A DNA stretch of 64,000 nucleotides from Methanosaeta sp. PtaU1.Bin060 (GTDB taxonomy: Archaea; Halobacteriota; Methanosarcinia; Methanotrichales; Methanotrichaceae). The position numbers and the translations under genes were made by a program. The notes under the pieces are model-generated. The model was not told the DNA's origin, did not search any database, and saw only the letters and a list, made by a program, of their open reading frames with translations. Shown piece after piece: positions 44,814-54,278 of this stretch (position 1 is the stretch's first letter; every line of letters begins with the position of its first letter). The stretch spans positions 1 to 64,000 of the forward strand of contig MVRK01000102.1 of assembly GCA_002067365.1 (NCBI GenBank). Direction: 5' to 3'.

Positions 44814-46628
44814 TTATCCTGTATCCTGGGCCTGTATATTGGGCGAGATCAGGCTGACCAATTTTTGTCCTGCGAAGGGAACAGGTTTCTCGTCTTCGGC
44901 GAACAGATACACAGAACCGTTATCGCTCATCAGCATGAGTGGAATAGCATTTGCATCATAAATTGGCTTGGAGGGGTCGTATTTGAAGTTCTCAGTGAAC
45001 TCATTAATTGTAATAGACGCGCCGGAGTTGAATCTCTGATCCAGATAAGAGTAGGTGACCTCTGACGAGAACAGAAAGCGTCCATGCAGATGCAGTGGTG
45101 CGATTGTCTCCTTTCCCCTGAAGCCTATTTTATCTGGTCGGATTTGATACACCTCTCTGCGACCGAATATTTCTCGAAATTGTATGCAGGCAAGAGAGTT
45201 CACCATATCATCGGATGTGAGCGCCAAAAGATGGCCTAGATCGGATATATCAATCTCGTCCAATATCGATTCTGAGATTATGCTGCCGTGATATGTACTG
45301 AATCCTTCCTCGAAGGCCTCAGCGATGTTAGTCGAATTCGTATCGACTAAGAGGACAGATAATCCTTGGGCTTTCAGGACAGATGCTATCTTTCTTGCCC
45401 ACGGATGAGCACCAACAATCAGAAAGCCCTTTGGGTTTCGGGATGCTAATCCGAGATGCCATGCAAGCGGTGCCGCAATAAGACTATAGATGGCAACAGT
45501 TCCAGCTACCACCATAAATGTCAATGGTGCAAGCAATTCCGCCTGAGGAAATCCCTTCTCGAACAAATATAGACCAAAGATCGATGCTGCTGCAGCCGCA
45601 ACAATTCCTCTGGGAGCGATAAATGCGATGAAGACTTTTTCCTGCCAGCTCAAATCGGATCTATAAGTAGAAAGCGCAACGGCTGCTGGTCTAGCAACAA
45701 AAATCAGAATTCCCAAAAAGAATAACGAATCTAAATTAATATAATCCAGATAACTCAGAGGCAGCCTGGCAGACAAAATTATAAAAAGGATCGAGATAAG
45801 GAGGGTACGAAGGCTCTCCTTGAACTTTGATATGGATTTGATATCAACACTATTCTGGTTTGCCAGGACTATGCCCATGAGTGTCGCCCCCAGTAATCCT
45901 GATTCTTCCTGAATCAGCTCAGACGTCGTGAAGACGATCACTACAATCATCAGAGAAACGATCTCTAGCAGCCGATCTGGAACTATATAGCTCCTGATAC
46001 TTTTTATTAAAATCAGTGCCCCAAGAAAACCAGTTATTCCTCCCGAAATAACTGTCTTCATTATGCCCGCCGCCACCATCATAGCTGCCTCATGTGGGGC
46101 GGACGCAAGGATTCCCTGCAAAACTAGTATGGCAAGAACAGCACCAAGAGGATCATTCATTATCCCTTCCCATTTGAGGATGGGCCCTACTTTGCCTGAT
46201 GGCCGAACATGCAGAAGCAAAGGAATCACGACAGTAGGCCCAGTCACAACCAGGATAGACCCGAGAAGTATTGATAACAACGGCTCCAGCCCTAAGATGA
46301 GATAAGCAGAGGCCGAAGCGATTATCCATGTTGTGATCACACCTATGGAAAGAAGGTTGCGAACGACTTTTCGATTCTCCATCACATCTGTGATCTTCAG
46401 ACCCATTCCGCCCTCAAAGAGAATCAATGCCAGTGAGAGGGCAACGAATGGTGAGAGCAATGATCCAAAGAGTCTATCCGGATTTAAGAATCCCATAACA
46501 GGACCCGCCAGGAATCCGAAGATCAATAGCAGGAGGATGGATGGAAGCTTAATTCGCCAGGCGATCCACTGGGCACTTATACCGATGACAATGACACCTG
46601 CCAACTCCAATAAAGGGCTCTCGTTCAT
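44814..46628 (-). CDS. Cation/proton antiporter with TrkA-N regulatory domain
   Basis: CPA1/NhaP-like antiporter, 604 residues. About 12 hydrophobic segments cover residues 1-380 with SILLGSILVVTGPTVVIPLL, the segment of conserved ion-exchange residues. A Rossmann TrkA-N domain follows (FLIVGAHPWARKIASVLKAQ, about 400-420), then a C-terminal ligand-binding part. It likely exchanges Na+ or K+ for H+ under nucleotide control. The ATG at 46628 is free-standing with about 195 bp upstream before thiC. Confidence 0.88.
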   Translation of the reverse strand: MNESPLLELAGVIVIGISAQWIAWRIKLPSILLLLIFGFLAGPVMGFLNPDRLFGSLLSPFVALSLALILFEGGMGLKITDVMENRKVVRNLLSIGVITTWIIASASAYLILGLEPLLSILLGSILVVTGPTVVIPLLLHVRPSGKVGPILKWEGIMNDPLGAVLAILVLQGILASAPHEAAMMVAAGIMKTVISGGITGFLGALILIKSIRSYIVPDRLLEIVSLMIVVIVFTTSELIQEESGLLGATLMGIVLANQNSVDIKSISKFKESLRTLLISILFIILSARLPLSYLDYINLDSLFFLGILIFVARPAAVALSTYRSDLSWQEKVFIAFIAPRGIVAAAAASIFGLYLFEKGFPQAELLAPLTFMVVAGTVAIYSLIAAPLAWHLGLASRNPKGFLIVGAHPWARKIASVLKAQGLSVLLVDTNSTNIAEAFEEGFSTYHGSIISESILDEIDISDLGHLLALTSDDMVNSLACIQFREIFGRREVYQIRPDKIGFRGKETIAPLHLHGRFLFSSEVTYSYLDQRFNSGASITINEFTENFKYDPSKPIYDANAIPLMLMSDNGSVYLFAEDEKPVPFAGQKLVSLISPNIQAQDTG

Positions 46629-46823
46629 CGGACCGAATACTCCTCCGCTTAAAAGGATATGATGCCATCTCCAGGTTTAACTATTTGTTTAAGGAGATTC
46701 GTTCTATATTATTGAAATAAGAAATTTAAAATTAGAGCGAAGCCAGAGGCATCCGATATAAAAAGGATGCCCTCAAGTCAACGAAATTCTCTGAATACCA
46801 AGTCATAATGACCTTATATCTCT

Positions 46824-48101
46824 TCATCGCAGCCCCTTCTCCTTCTCCATCGCCTCCTTCGCGAGCCTGATCGCACATAGCTCAGAGCACATGGTGCAGG
46901 TGTCCGTATCCACACCGCGCCGGTGGCGAATCTGCCTGGCGCGTGCCGGATTTATGGCCGCCTGGAACTGCCCGTCCCAGTCAAGCTCCGCGCGCGCCTT
47001 GGCCATCTTCAGGTCCAGGGCTCTCGCGCGCTCCCGAACGCCAGGGCGGGTCAGGTCTGCCGCATGGGCTGCAATGCGGGTGACATAGGTTCCATCCATC
47101 ACATCCTCCTTCGTGGGCAGGTCCAGGTGCTCGCTTGGGGTCGTGGCGCAGAGGAAGTCGGCCCCCGCCATTCCCGCGATCACCCCACCCATGGCCGCAG
47201 TGATGTGGTCGTAGCCGGGCGCAATGTCCGTCACCAGCGGTCCCAGAAGATAGAGCGGCGCTCCGTCACACAGATGCTTCATGGCCCGAACAGATGTCTC
47301 GATCTCGTCCGCAGGCACATGCCCCGGCCCCTCAACCATCGCCTGCACCCCGGCAGCCCTTGCGCGGCGCACAAGCTCGCCCAGGTTGATGAACTCCATG
47401 TACTTGGCCCTGTCCGAGGCATCCTCGATGCAGCCTGGCCGCAGGCCATCGCCCAGGCTCAGCGTCAGCTCGTGCTCCCGCGCCATCTCCAGGAGATAAT
47501 CGTACTCGGAGTAGTAGGGATTCTCCTCGCCGGTATCAGCGATGTACTTCATCGTCAGAGAGCCGCCGCGGCTGACCACGCCCATGATGCGCGGGTCCTG
47601 TCTCAGGCGCTCAAGGGAATTTCTGTTCACGCCAACATGGACTGTGATGAAGTCCACGCCATCCTTCGCATGCCTCTCCAGGGCATTGAAGAGCCCCTGG
47701 CTGGTGAGTTCGCCCTTTACGGCCGCCTGGTAGATTGGCACAGTGCCCACGGGCACAGGGACAGAGTCCAGGATAGTGCGGCGCACCAGATCCAGGTCTT
47801 TGCCAGTGGAGAGGTCCATCACTGTGTCGGCGCCTGCAGCGACGGCCGCGGCGGCCTTCTCCACCTCGGCCTCAGGGGAGTCCAGGTTTTGAGATGTCCC
47901 GAGGTTCACATTCACCTTGGTCATCAGGAACTCTCCAATGCCTACAGGCTCAGCCACGCCTCTGTGGGCATTCCTGGGGATGACCGCCCTTCCTCTGGCC
48001 ACGAGCCTGGCCAGCTTGTCAGGCTCCAATCCCTCTCGCTTCGCCACCTCATCGATCTCTTGGGGCATGCGCCCCCTGCCAGCCTCTTCCATCAGGGTCA
48101 T
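46824..48101 (-). CDS. thiC: Phosphomethylpyrimidine synthase ThiC
   Basis: Radical-SAM enzyme turning aminoimidazole ribotide into HMP-phosphate for thiamine synthesis. The 425-residue protein has [39 protein letters not shown] and the C-terminal cluster motif CTMCSELC (C-x2-C-x4-C). Length fits the archaeal form without the long N-terminal part. Divergent from the metallo-hydrolase gene, 54 bp apart; the gap is too short for a TPP riboswitch. Confidence 0.95.
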   Translation of the reverse strand: MTLMEEAGRGRMPQEIDEVAKREGLEPDKLARLVARGRAVIPRNAHRGVAEPVGIGEFLMTKVNVNLGTSQNLDSPEAEVEKAAAAVAAGADTVMDLSTGKDLDLVRRTILDSVPVPVGTVPIYQAAVKGELTSQGLFNALERHAKDGVDFITVHVGVNRNSLERLRQDPRIMGVVSRGGSLTMKYIADTGEENPYYSEYDYLLEMAREHELTLSLGDGLRPGCIEDASDRAKYMEFINLGELVRRARAAGVQAMVEGPGHVPADEIETSVRAMKHLCDGAPLYLLGPLVTDIAPGYDHITAAMGGVIAGMAGADFLCATTPSEHLDLPTKEDVMDGTYVTRIAAHAADLTRPGVRERARALDLKMAKARAELDWDGQFQAAINPARARQIRHRRGVDTDTCTMCSELCAIRLAKEAMEKEKGLR

Positions 48102-48155
48102 GGTACCAACAGATATATTGTAAGAGCTGCATTTGAGCCCATTGGTGTTTCATCG

Positions 48156-48797
48156 ATGGTTGAAGTGCATAAGGTTAGCGGTTCCGCCTTCGACGGCAAC
48201 GTCTACTTGGTCCTGGACGAGGTGCCCATTCTGGTGGATGCGGGCATGATGGCCGGGCCGACCTTAAAAAATATCCAGAAATATATTGACCCAAAAAAGA
48301 TAGAGATGATAGTTCTCACTCACTGCCATCACGATCACTCTGGTGCCGCGCCCGCTCTCAAAGAGGCGACAGGCGCGAGGCTCCTGCTCTCCGAGAAGGA
48401 GGTGGGCTGCGTGGGCGACGACCTCACCACAGTCGCCTACCTCTTCGGCCAGCAGGCTCCTGAGTACAAGGTGGACGGAACCCTCAAGGATGGCATGGTC
48501 CTTGACCTGGGCCAGTGGAAGCTGGAGGTCCTGGAGACGCCCGGCCACTCCGAAGGGAGCATCTGCCTCTACGAGAGGAACGAGAAGGTGCTCTTCTCCG
48601 GGGACACAGTCTTCCCGGATGGAAACATCGGCAGGACGGACATGTATGGCGGCGACACAATCAAGCTGATCAAGTCCATCGAGCGGCTGACGCAGCTGGA
48701 CGTCAAGACCATGTACCCAGGCCATATGGATGTCACCAGCCGGGATGTGAACCGCCAGATACAGATGAGCCTTCGGTTTGCCAGGAGCGTATTGTAA
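48156..48797 (+). CDS. Metallo-beta-lactamase-fold hydrolase
   Basis: 213 residues with the full metal site: THCHHDHSGA, the His of TPGHSEG, the Asp of FSGDTVFPDG and the His of MYPGHMD. This is the glyoxalase-II-like branch; substrate unknown. GGTG lies upstream of the ATG at 48156. The same frame stays open far upstream, opposite thiC, but that part is antisense to thiC and not this gene. Confidence 0.88.
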   Translation: MVEVHKVSGSAFDGNVYLVLDEVPILVDAGMMAGPTLKNIQKYIDPKKIEMIVLTHCHHDHSGAAPALKEATGARLLLSEKEVGCVGDDLTTVAYLFGQQAPEYKVDGTLKDGMVLDLGQWKLEVLETPGHSEGSICLYERNEKVLFSGDTVFPDGNIGRTDMYGGDTIKLIKSIERLTQLDVKTMYPGHMDVTSRDVNRQIQMSLRFARSVL

Positions 48798-48890
48798 AAA
48801 TGATGGATTAATCAAGCGGCTGATTCTTCTCTTCAGGATAGCTGGCGAGACCTGAATGTGCCGGGTTTGCTATTGTATAACCTGCTTGAT

Positions 48891-49595
48891 TCATGGCGTC
48901 AAGCCGATCGCATTCAGGAATTCCACCCATCCGAGACGGTTGATGAGCATCCCTAATCGCTCCTTCGGGAGGGCATTCTTTTCCATGTAGTCCAACACTC
49001 TTCCAGTCAGGGCGACTGCCTCCTCTTCGGATAATAGCGGACCGGCTTGTCGGCCTTCTCTGTGAACCTTGCCGAATGTGCCCCCGAAATATGCGGCGTA
49101 GCCTCTTTCTCCTTTTGTCTCGGAAGATCTCCTTCCCACGAAGCCCAGATCATTTATCTCCGCCTTGGCACAATCGTTTTGACATCCGGTGATGCCAATT
49201 TTGAATTTGGCTGGCAAATCTCTCCCGAAGAACCTCTCGTCCAGCATCCTGCCCAGGCTCTGTGTATCAACCAGGCCATTCTTGCATACAGTGCCTTTGC
49301 AGGCCACGATTGGACGCACCCTCGGCCCCGTCCCGCCGACATTTAATCCGACTTCTTCCACTGCCTTTTGGACTGCAGGTAGATTCTCCTGCGCAACCCA
49401 TGGGATCTCGATGTTCATCCTGGCTGTGAAAGTCATATAGCCTCTGCCATATTTTCTGGCGAGATCTGATAAGACGGCCAATTGCTCTGAATTAACATTG
49501 CCTAATTGCGTTTTAATGCGCACAACGAAGTAATTCCTGTCCTTTTGCTGTATAAACCCGCGCAATTTGAGCTCCAATGGGGTCATCTCGCTCAT
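48891..49595 (-). CDS. Small siroheme sulfite/nitrite reductase-like protein (Dsr-LP type)
   Basis: From ATG 49595 the protein has 234 residues. It holds a ferredoxin-like N-terminal half (MTPLELKLRGFIQQKDRNYF) and the siroheme/4Fe-4S Cys set: Cys99 and Cys104 in ACKGTVCKNG, Cys138 and Cys142 in GCQNDCAKAE. No added ferredoxin domain. Such single-subunit proteins are common in methanogens; function is uncertain (sulfite reduction or assimilation). AAGGAT stands before the ATG; the frame extends to 49775 without family similarity. A siroheme-making operon lies 7 kb away. Confidence 0.82.
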   Translation of the reverse strand: MSEMTPLELKLRGFIQQKDRNYFVVRIKTQLGNVNSEQLAVLSDLARKYGRGYMTFTARMNIEIPWVAQENLPAVQKAVEEVGLNVGGTGPRVRPIVACKGTVCKNGLVDTQSLGRMLDERFFGRDLPAKFKIGITGCQNDCAKAEINDLGFVGRRSSETKGERGYAAYFGGTFGKVHREGRQAGPLLSEEEAVALTGRVLDYMEKNALPKERLGMLINRLGWVEFLNAIGLTP

Positions 49596-49851
49596 GATAT
49601 CCTTCGAACACCCTCTTAATGCCGAGGGGTTTTCCGTCTCTCTCAAATCTCCTCCATCCACTGCACAGCCACACACATGGTATTTGAAGCCGTCAAGATA
49701 TGTCACTGGTAGTTGGTAGAGCATCCTTATTATATACCTAAGTCTCAATGGACCGCTTGAAGAGCATCCGTGCAAGAGAATATATCCAGCAGATAAGGGA
49801 TTCGAGAATGATGATAATCATATCCACAATACACACCGCCAGGAGCGTTCT

Positions 49852-51042
49852 ATGGTGAACAAAGGAAAAATGGTGGAGGCGGAGGTCTTGTCGATGATAG
49901 ACAAGGACGACCTGATGAAGAGGGAGTCGGAGGCCATATTCCAGACTTACAGCCGCCAGCCCATCGTCATCACAAGGGGCTCCGGCACGAAGGTCTGGGA
50001 CTCTGATGGAAAGGAATACCTGGACTTCGTGGCAGGCATTGCCGTCAACAACGTCGGCCACTGCCACCCAGCTGTGGTCGAGGCGATAAAGCGCCAGGCT
50101 GAGACCCTGATTCACACATCGAATCTCTACTACACAGAGAACCAGGTGCTTCTCGCCGAGGAGCTGAAGAGGCTCACAGGCATGCAGAGGGCCTTCTTCT
50201 GCAACTCTGGAGCCGAGAGCGTCGAGGCTGCCCTGAAGCTCGCCCGCCGTGCCACAGGAAAGGCGGGCATCGTTGCAGCCGAGCGCTGTTTTCACGGCAG
50301 GACTCTGGGGGCTCTCGGAGCGACGTACAAGGCGGTCTACCGCGAGCCCTTCCGGCCCCTGAACGAGGCCCGCTTCGTCCCATATAACAATTCAGAGGCC
50401 CTGAAGAATGCTGTGACGAAGGAGACTGGAGCCGTCATCCTCGAGCCCGTGCAGGGCGAAGCGGGCGTCTATGTGGCCGATGCTGAGTACATGCGCGCTG
50501 CGCGCCAGATCTGCGACGATTCAGGAGCACTCCTGATCCTCGATGAGGTGCAGACAGGCTTCGGGCGCACTGGAAAGTGGTTCGGCATGGAGCACTCGGG
50601 CGTCAAGCCCGACATTGTGACCCTGGCCAAGGCGCTCGCAGGAGGCCTGCCAATGGGTGCCATGCTAGCCTCGGGCATATCTGCAGAGGCCTTCAGGCGC
50701 GGAGACCACGGCTCCACATTCGCTGGCAGCCCTCTCGTGAGCGCAGCGGCGCTGGCATCTATAGATGTCATAAAATCAGAGAACCTGGTATCAATCTCTG
50801 AGGACCTCGGAGCCTATATGAAGTCGCAGCTTGCGAAGCTTCATCCCAGGGAGATTCGCGGCCTCGGGCTTATGATCGGGATGGATCTGGACGCAGACTG
50901 CGGCCAGGTCGTCTCCAGGGCGCGGGAGATGGGCGTTCTCATCAACAGCACCGGAGAGCACACCCTCAGGTTCATACCGCCGCTGGTGGTGACGAGGGAG
51001 CAGATCGAGAGAGTGGTGGATGTCATTGCAGAATCGCTCTGA
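49852..51042 (+). CDS. argD: Acetylornithine aminotransferase (class III)
   Basis: PLP enzyme of arginine synthesis, 396 residues. AGGAG lies six bases before the ATG. Signatures: FVAGIAVNNVGHCHPAVVEA, FFCNSGAESVEAALKLAR, the Asp of LLILDEVQTGFGRTGKWFG and the PLP lysine in LAKALAGGLPMG. Related class III transaminases (GABA, LysJ) are hard to separate; length and motifs favour ArgD. Overlaps hisC. Confidence 0.88.
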   Translation: MVNKGKMVEAEVLSMIDKDDLMKRESEAIFQTYSRQPIVITRGSGTKVWDSDGKEYLDFVAGIAVNNVGHCHPAVVEAIKRQAETLIHTSNLYYTENQVLLAEELKRLTGMQRAFFCNSGAESVEAALKLARRATGKAGIVAAERCFHGRTLGALGATYKAVYREPFRPLNEARFVPYNNSEALKNAVTKETGAVILEPVQGEAGVYVADAEYMRAARQICDDSGALLILDEVQTGFGRTGKWFGMEHSGVKPDIVTLAKALAGGLPMGAMLASGISAEAFRRGDHGSTFAGSPLVSAAALASIDVIKSENLVSISEDLGAYMKSQLAKLHPREIRGLGLMIGMDLDADCGQVVSRAREMGVLINSTGEHTLRFIPPLVVTREQIERVVDVIAESL

Positions 51043-52081
51043 AATGCTGCGCTCCTGCCTTGGAAGGCTCAAGCCCTACGTGGCTGGCAAGGGCTTCACT
51101 GAGATCTCCCGCCAGTATGGCATCTCTCCAGAATCCATAGTCAAACTCGGCAGCAACGAGAACCCCTACGGCCCGAGCCCCCTGGTCAGCCGCAGCCTGC
51201 TGCAGATCTCGCCCGAGCGCTATCCTGAGCCGGAGGTGCTGATCGAATCCCTCTCCCGATACACAGGTTTTCCCGCTGAGTCGATATTAATAGGGGCGGG
51301 CATGGACGGCGTGATGGACACCCTCACGAGGCTATTCCTGGAAAAGGGTGATCTGACATTCATTCCCACACCCACCTTCAGCTACTACGAGATCCTGACG
51401 ATCATGGCCGGGGCAGAGCCTGTCTTCTCGCCGCGAGGCCGGAATTTCGAAGTCGGCCACGAGGTGCCAAAGGATGTGAAGATGGCCTTCCTCTGCTCCC
51501 CCAACAACCCCACTGGAGACGTCTTTGTAGAGGAATCTGTGAAGGAGATCCTGGATGGCACCGAAGGCATCGTCTTCCTTGACGAGGCGTACGTGGAGTT
51601 CGCAGACAGAAGCCTCCTTGGCCTGGTGAAGAAGTATGACCGTCTCGTGGTCGGGCGAACCATGTCCAAGGCCTTCGGCCTCGCGGGGCTGCGTCTGGGC
51701 TATGCGGTCGCGCCCCAGTGGATCGCGGATCAGTATCGCAGGGCAGCGCCTCCCTTTTTCGGCATCACCTGCGCCTCAGTGGCGGCGGCCGTCGCCGCCC
51801 TCTCGGACATCGATTTCATGCGGAGCTCAGTCGAGAAGATCCGAGCCGAGCGCGAAAGGCTGCGGGAGGAGACGGGCGCGCGCCCATCCCAGGCCAACTT
51901 CCTGTACATCGAGACGAAAGAGCCCTCGAATGTCGTCGCCGAGAGGTTCCTGCGCCGCGGGATAATCATCAGGGACTGCCGATCCTTCAGGGATGCAGGA
52001 GAGCACCATGTGCGCGTGAGCGTGGGGACGCCCGAGCAGGACGATCGCTTCCTCTCAGCCTTCAGAGAGTTATGCAGATAG
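51020..52081 (+). CDS. hisC: Histidinol-phosphate aminotransferase
   Basis: Class I/II PLP transaminase, 353 residues. Opens with KPYVAGKG and KLGSNENPYGPSP; the PLP lysine is in GRTMSKAFGLAGLRLGY. The first ATG (51020) overlaps argD by 23 bases with GGTGG before it; the ATG at 51044, two bases after the argD stop, is an alternative. Coupled to argD and to the kinase downstream. Confidence 0.92.
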   Translation: MSLQNRSEMLRSCLGRLKPYVAGKGFTEISRQYGISPESIVKLGSNENPYGPSPLVSRSLLQISPERYPEPEVLIESLSRYTGFPAESILIGAGMDGVMDTLTRLFLEKGDLTFIPTPTFSYYEILTIMAGAEPVFSPRGRNFEVGHEVPKDVKMAFLCSPNNPTGDVFVEESVKEILDGTEGIVFLDEAYVEFADRSLLGLVKKYDRLVVGRTMSKAFGLAGLRLGYAVAPQWIADQYRRAAPPFFGITCASVAAAVAALSDIDFMRSSVEKIRAERERLREETGARPSQANFLYIETKEPSNVVAERFLRRGIIIRDCRSFRDAGEHHVRVSVGTPEQDDRFLSAFRELCR

Positions 52082-52608
52082 CCCTGACAGGCACTCCCGG
52101 CACTGGCAAGTCGACAGTCGCCTCCCTTTTGCCCTTCAATGTCATAGATATAAACTCCCTCGTGAGAGCCGGATTGAACGTCGGAGTGGACCCGGTGCGC
52201 GGCTGTCTTGATGCGGATATGGAAGCCCTGGCAAAGCATCTCGGGAAGGAGATGGAGTCGCCAGAGTGCATCACCATCCTGGATGGCCACTTCTCCCACT
52301 GCTTCGCCGACTGGGCGATAGTGCTTAGGCTCGCACCTGAGATCCTGAGGGAACGCCTTGCGGCACGGGGCTACTCTGAGGAAAAGATTGAGGAAAACCT
52401 GGAGGCTGAGGCCCTGGATGTGATCCTGGTCGAGGCTGTCGAATCCTGCTCCCGCGTGGACGAGATCGACACCACCAACCGTTCTCCTGAGGAGGTGGCA
52501 GATCTCGTGAAGAGGATAGTGGGCGGCGAGATAGGGCTGCCTCCAGGACAGGTGAACTGGTTTGTGGATTTCTTCGGGAGGACCTCTGCCTCTTTTAAGC
52601 CGCCTTGA
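52072..52608 (+). CDS. Adenylate kinase-like NTPase (Fap7/AK6 type)
   Basis: 178 residues starting with the P-loop LTGTPGTGKSTVASLL. FAP7/AK6-like features are VIDINSLVRAG, ILDGHFSHCF and TTNRSPEEVADLVKRI. It may work in 40S/30S ribosome maturation as Fap7 does, or as an AMP kinase. The ATG at 52072 overlaps the hisC end by 10 bases. The open frame further upstream is a hisC shadow. Confidence 0.87.
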   Translation: MQIALTGTPGTGKSTVASLLPFNVIDINSLVRAGLNVGVDPVRGCLDADMEALAKHLGKEMESPECITILDGHFSHCFADWAIVLRLAPEILRERLAARGYSEEKIEENLEAEALDVILVEAVESCSRVDEIDTTNRSPEEVADLVKRIVGGEIGLPPGQVNWFVDFFGRTSASFKPP

Positions 52609-52688
52609 GCAGCAAGAGCCCCTATTTTCCCGCAGACAAGTTGCTCAATGACAGCCGGATATACTTACCAATACCTTCTGGAATCCGC

Positions 52689-53930
52689 CTACGCGAGGAT
52701 CGACGTTCCTGAGTGCACCGTCTGACTGGCGATATCCAGGAGACATCCGACCTGACATGCGGCCCTCTCCAGAAACGAGAGAACTCTCTCGCTCTCAGAA
52801 TCCTCGGAGGAGACGACTATCACACCCTGCGTCCTTCCGTCGCAGTGGATGGGCACTGATGCCCAGAAACGCCTGGAGGCCTCATCCGGCCTGTGAGCCT
52901 TGGGTGCCGCGAGAAGCGCGCTGGACTCCTTCTTCTCGATAAATTCTATGAGCTCTTCCACAGAGCCGACCAATGCCCTCAGCACAAGCCCCCCTCCTTC
53001 CATCAGGAATATGCCCCCGACATCGGCCTTCTCCAGGACTGAGGTCATGCTGGCTAGGGCATCTCCCAGCGCCTTGTCCCTGTCCCCTTCGGGCTGAAGC
53101 GCCCTCATCATTATGCTGTTTATCGCTGCAAGCTCCTTGTTGCTTCTGAGGGCCTCTATCTCCAGCTCTTTTCGCTGGGTTATGTCCAGAACATTCCCGA
53201 GAACTGCTCTGCGACCCTCATATTCTATGGGGACTGTTCGAAACTCAATCCAGCGCCGGGTTCCATCCTTTCGAAGGATCATCGACTCGTAGATGGGCGC
53301 AGATAACTGATTGTCTCTTTCAAGCAGGCTTATGCACTCCATGTCATCGGGCTTCACAAGTTGCCAGAAGGGCATCTCTTTGAGGCTCTCGGGCGTGCAT
53401 CCGAAGATCTCTCCCAGCTTCGGGTTGACGAGCTTGAAGCAGCCGTCCTGAAGGATGTAGATGCCAGCCAGGGCATTTTCCACGATGTTCCTGTGAATCC
53501 TCTCAGAGCGCTCGATCATCTCTCGCATCTCTCTTTCCTGGATCTTGAATCGGGCCTCCTGGATGAGATTCTCAAAGACATAGGGAAGGCTCTTGAAGCT
53601 CTCGAGGCTCTTGACGACGTATTTCGTGGCCCTGTTCTCGAAGGCGACGACCGCCATCTCTGTCGTCCCGTGGCCTGAGACCATCACCACAGGGATATCG
53701 GGATCGAACTTGCGGATCCTGACAAGCACATCCAGGCCCCCGATGCCGGGAAGGATGAGGTCGACGGAGATCAGGTCATATGTGTTTGCTGCTATCAGCT
53801 CCAGCCCCTCCTCACCCGTGGCTGCGAAGTCCAGGAAGAACTCGTCGTGCCTCCTGAAGCCCATCTTTATGAGATCGGCGTGCTCAGGATCGTCCTCTAT
53901 GATGAGAATGCGATAAGGCTCTACCGTCAT
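52689..53930 (-). CDS. Response regulator with PAS and GAF domains
   Basis: 413 residues: receiver (about 1-120) with acidic pair ED13-14 region, phospho-acceptor Asp57 (ISVDLILPG) and Lys in YVVKS; PAS (about 145-260) ending DITQRKELE; GAF (about 270-400) with VPIHCDGRTQGVIVVSS. No DNA-binding or kinase domain, so it works by protein interaction or as a kinase partner. GGAGG-type SD precedes the ATG, which overlaps the stop of a possible small upstream gene (ATGA). Confidence 0.85.
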   Translation of the reverse strand: MTVEPYRILIIEDDPEHADLIKMGFRRHDEFFLDFAATGEEGLELIAANTYDLISVDLILPGIGGLDVLVRIRKFDPDIPVVMVSGHGTTEMAVVAFENRATKYVVKSLESFKSLPYVFENLIQEARFKIQEREMREMIERSERIHRNIVENALAGIYILQDGCFKLVNPKLGEIFGCTPESLKEMPFWQLVKPDDMECISLLERDNQLSAPIYESMILRKDGTRRWIEFRTVPIEYEGRRAVLGNVLDITQRKELEIEALRSNKELAAINSIMMRALQPEGDRDKALGDALASMTSVLEKADVGGIFLMEGGGLVLRALVGSVEELIEFIEKKESSALLAAPKAHRPDEASRRFWASVPIHCDGRTQGVIVVSSEDSESERVLSFLERAACQVGCLLDIASQTVHSGTSILA

Positions 53931-54094
53931 GATCCCTCCCTACTAAAAAGGCTAAATGAATTGTCGATATTTCTATCTTTCCACAGGTTACTTAATTTCT
54001 CAATAGAGTGATGCATGATATGATATAGCGCAGCATGGGTCGGATGATTAGGCCACAGTTCATCGCGAAATATATGGTTTATTGCAAGACTCAT
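53927..54094 (-). CDS. Possible 55-residue protein coupled to the REC-PAS-GAF gene
   Basis: ATG at 54094 has AGAGGA upstream at SD distance and the frame ends TGA at 53927-53929, overlapping the next gene's ATG (ATGA). The product starts MSLAINHIFRDELWPNHPTH and is His-rich in the middle. A TATA box at 54126-54138 would start transcription near 54105, so the frame is inside the mRNA. No family recognised. It may be a real small protein or a leader that couples translation. Confidence 0.4.
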   Translation of the reverse strand: MSLAINHIFRDELWPNHPTHAALYHIMHHSIEKLSNLWKDRNIDNSFSLFSREGS

Positions 54095-54125
54095 GATGTG
54101 ATATCCTCTTGCCAAATACAATTGG

Positions 54126-54138
54126 TATTTAAAATAGA
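54126..54138 (-). promoter_or_regulatory. TATA box of the sensor-gene transcript
   Basis: Reads TCTATTTTAAATACC-like sequence on the minus strand, centred near 54131. The predicted start near 54105 is upstream of the small frame's SD and ATG. Confidence 0.45.
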
Positions 54139-54278
54139 ATTGAAGTTTTGCTGGGATGAACCAACCGTTACAGATATACGCTGTAGGCCCAAATCAATGA
54201 AAGATGAGGCTTCCTATTCGAAACGAGACGGGGAGTCAGGTCTGGGATGGGAATCAGATTCGGCTCCGCAAAAAAGGG

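Noticed and set aside
46923-48155. Long open plus-strand frame leading into the metallo-hydrolase gene
   Set aside because: It is antisense to thiC, has no family similarity, and the real gene begins at ATG 48156.
48102-48155. TPP riboswitch upstream of thiC
   Set aside because: The gap is only 54 bp and no conserved TPP motif was seen.
51718-52071. Upstream extension of the adenylate kinase-like frame
   Set aside because: It runs inside hisC in another frame; the P-loop lies directly after ATG 52072.
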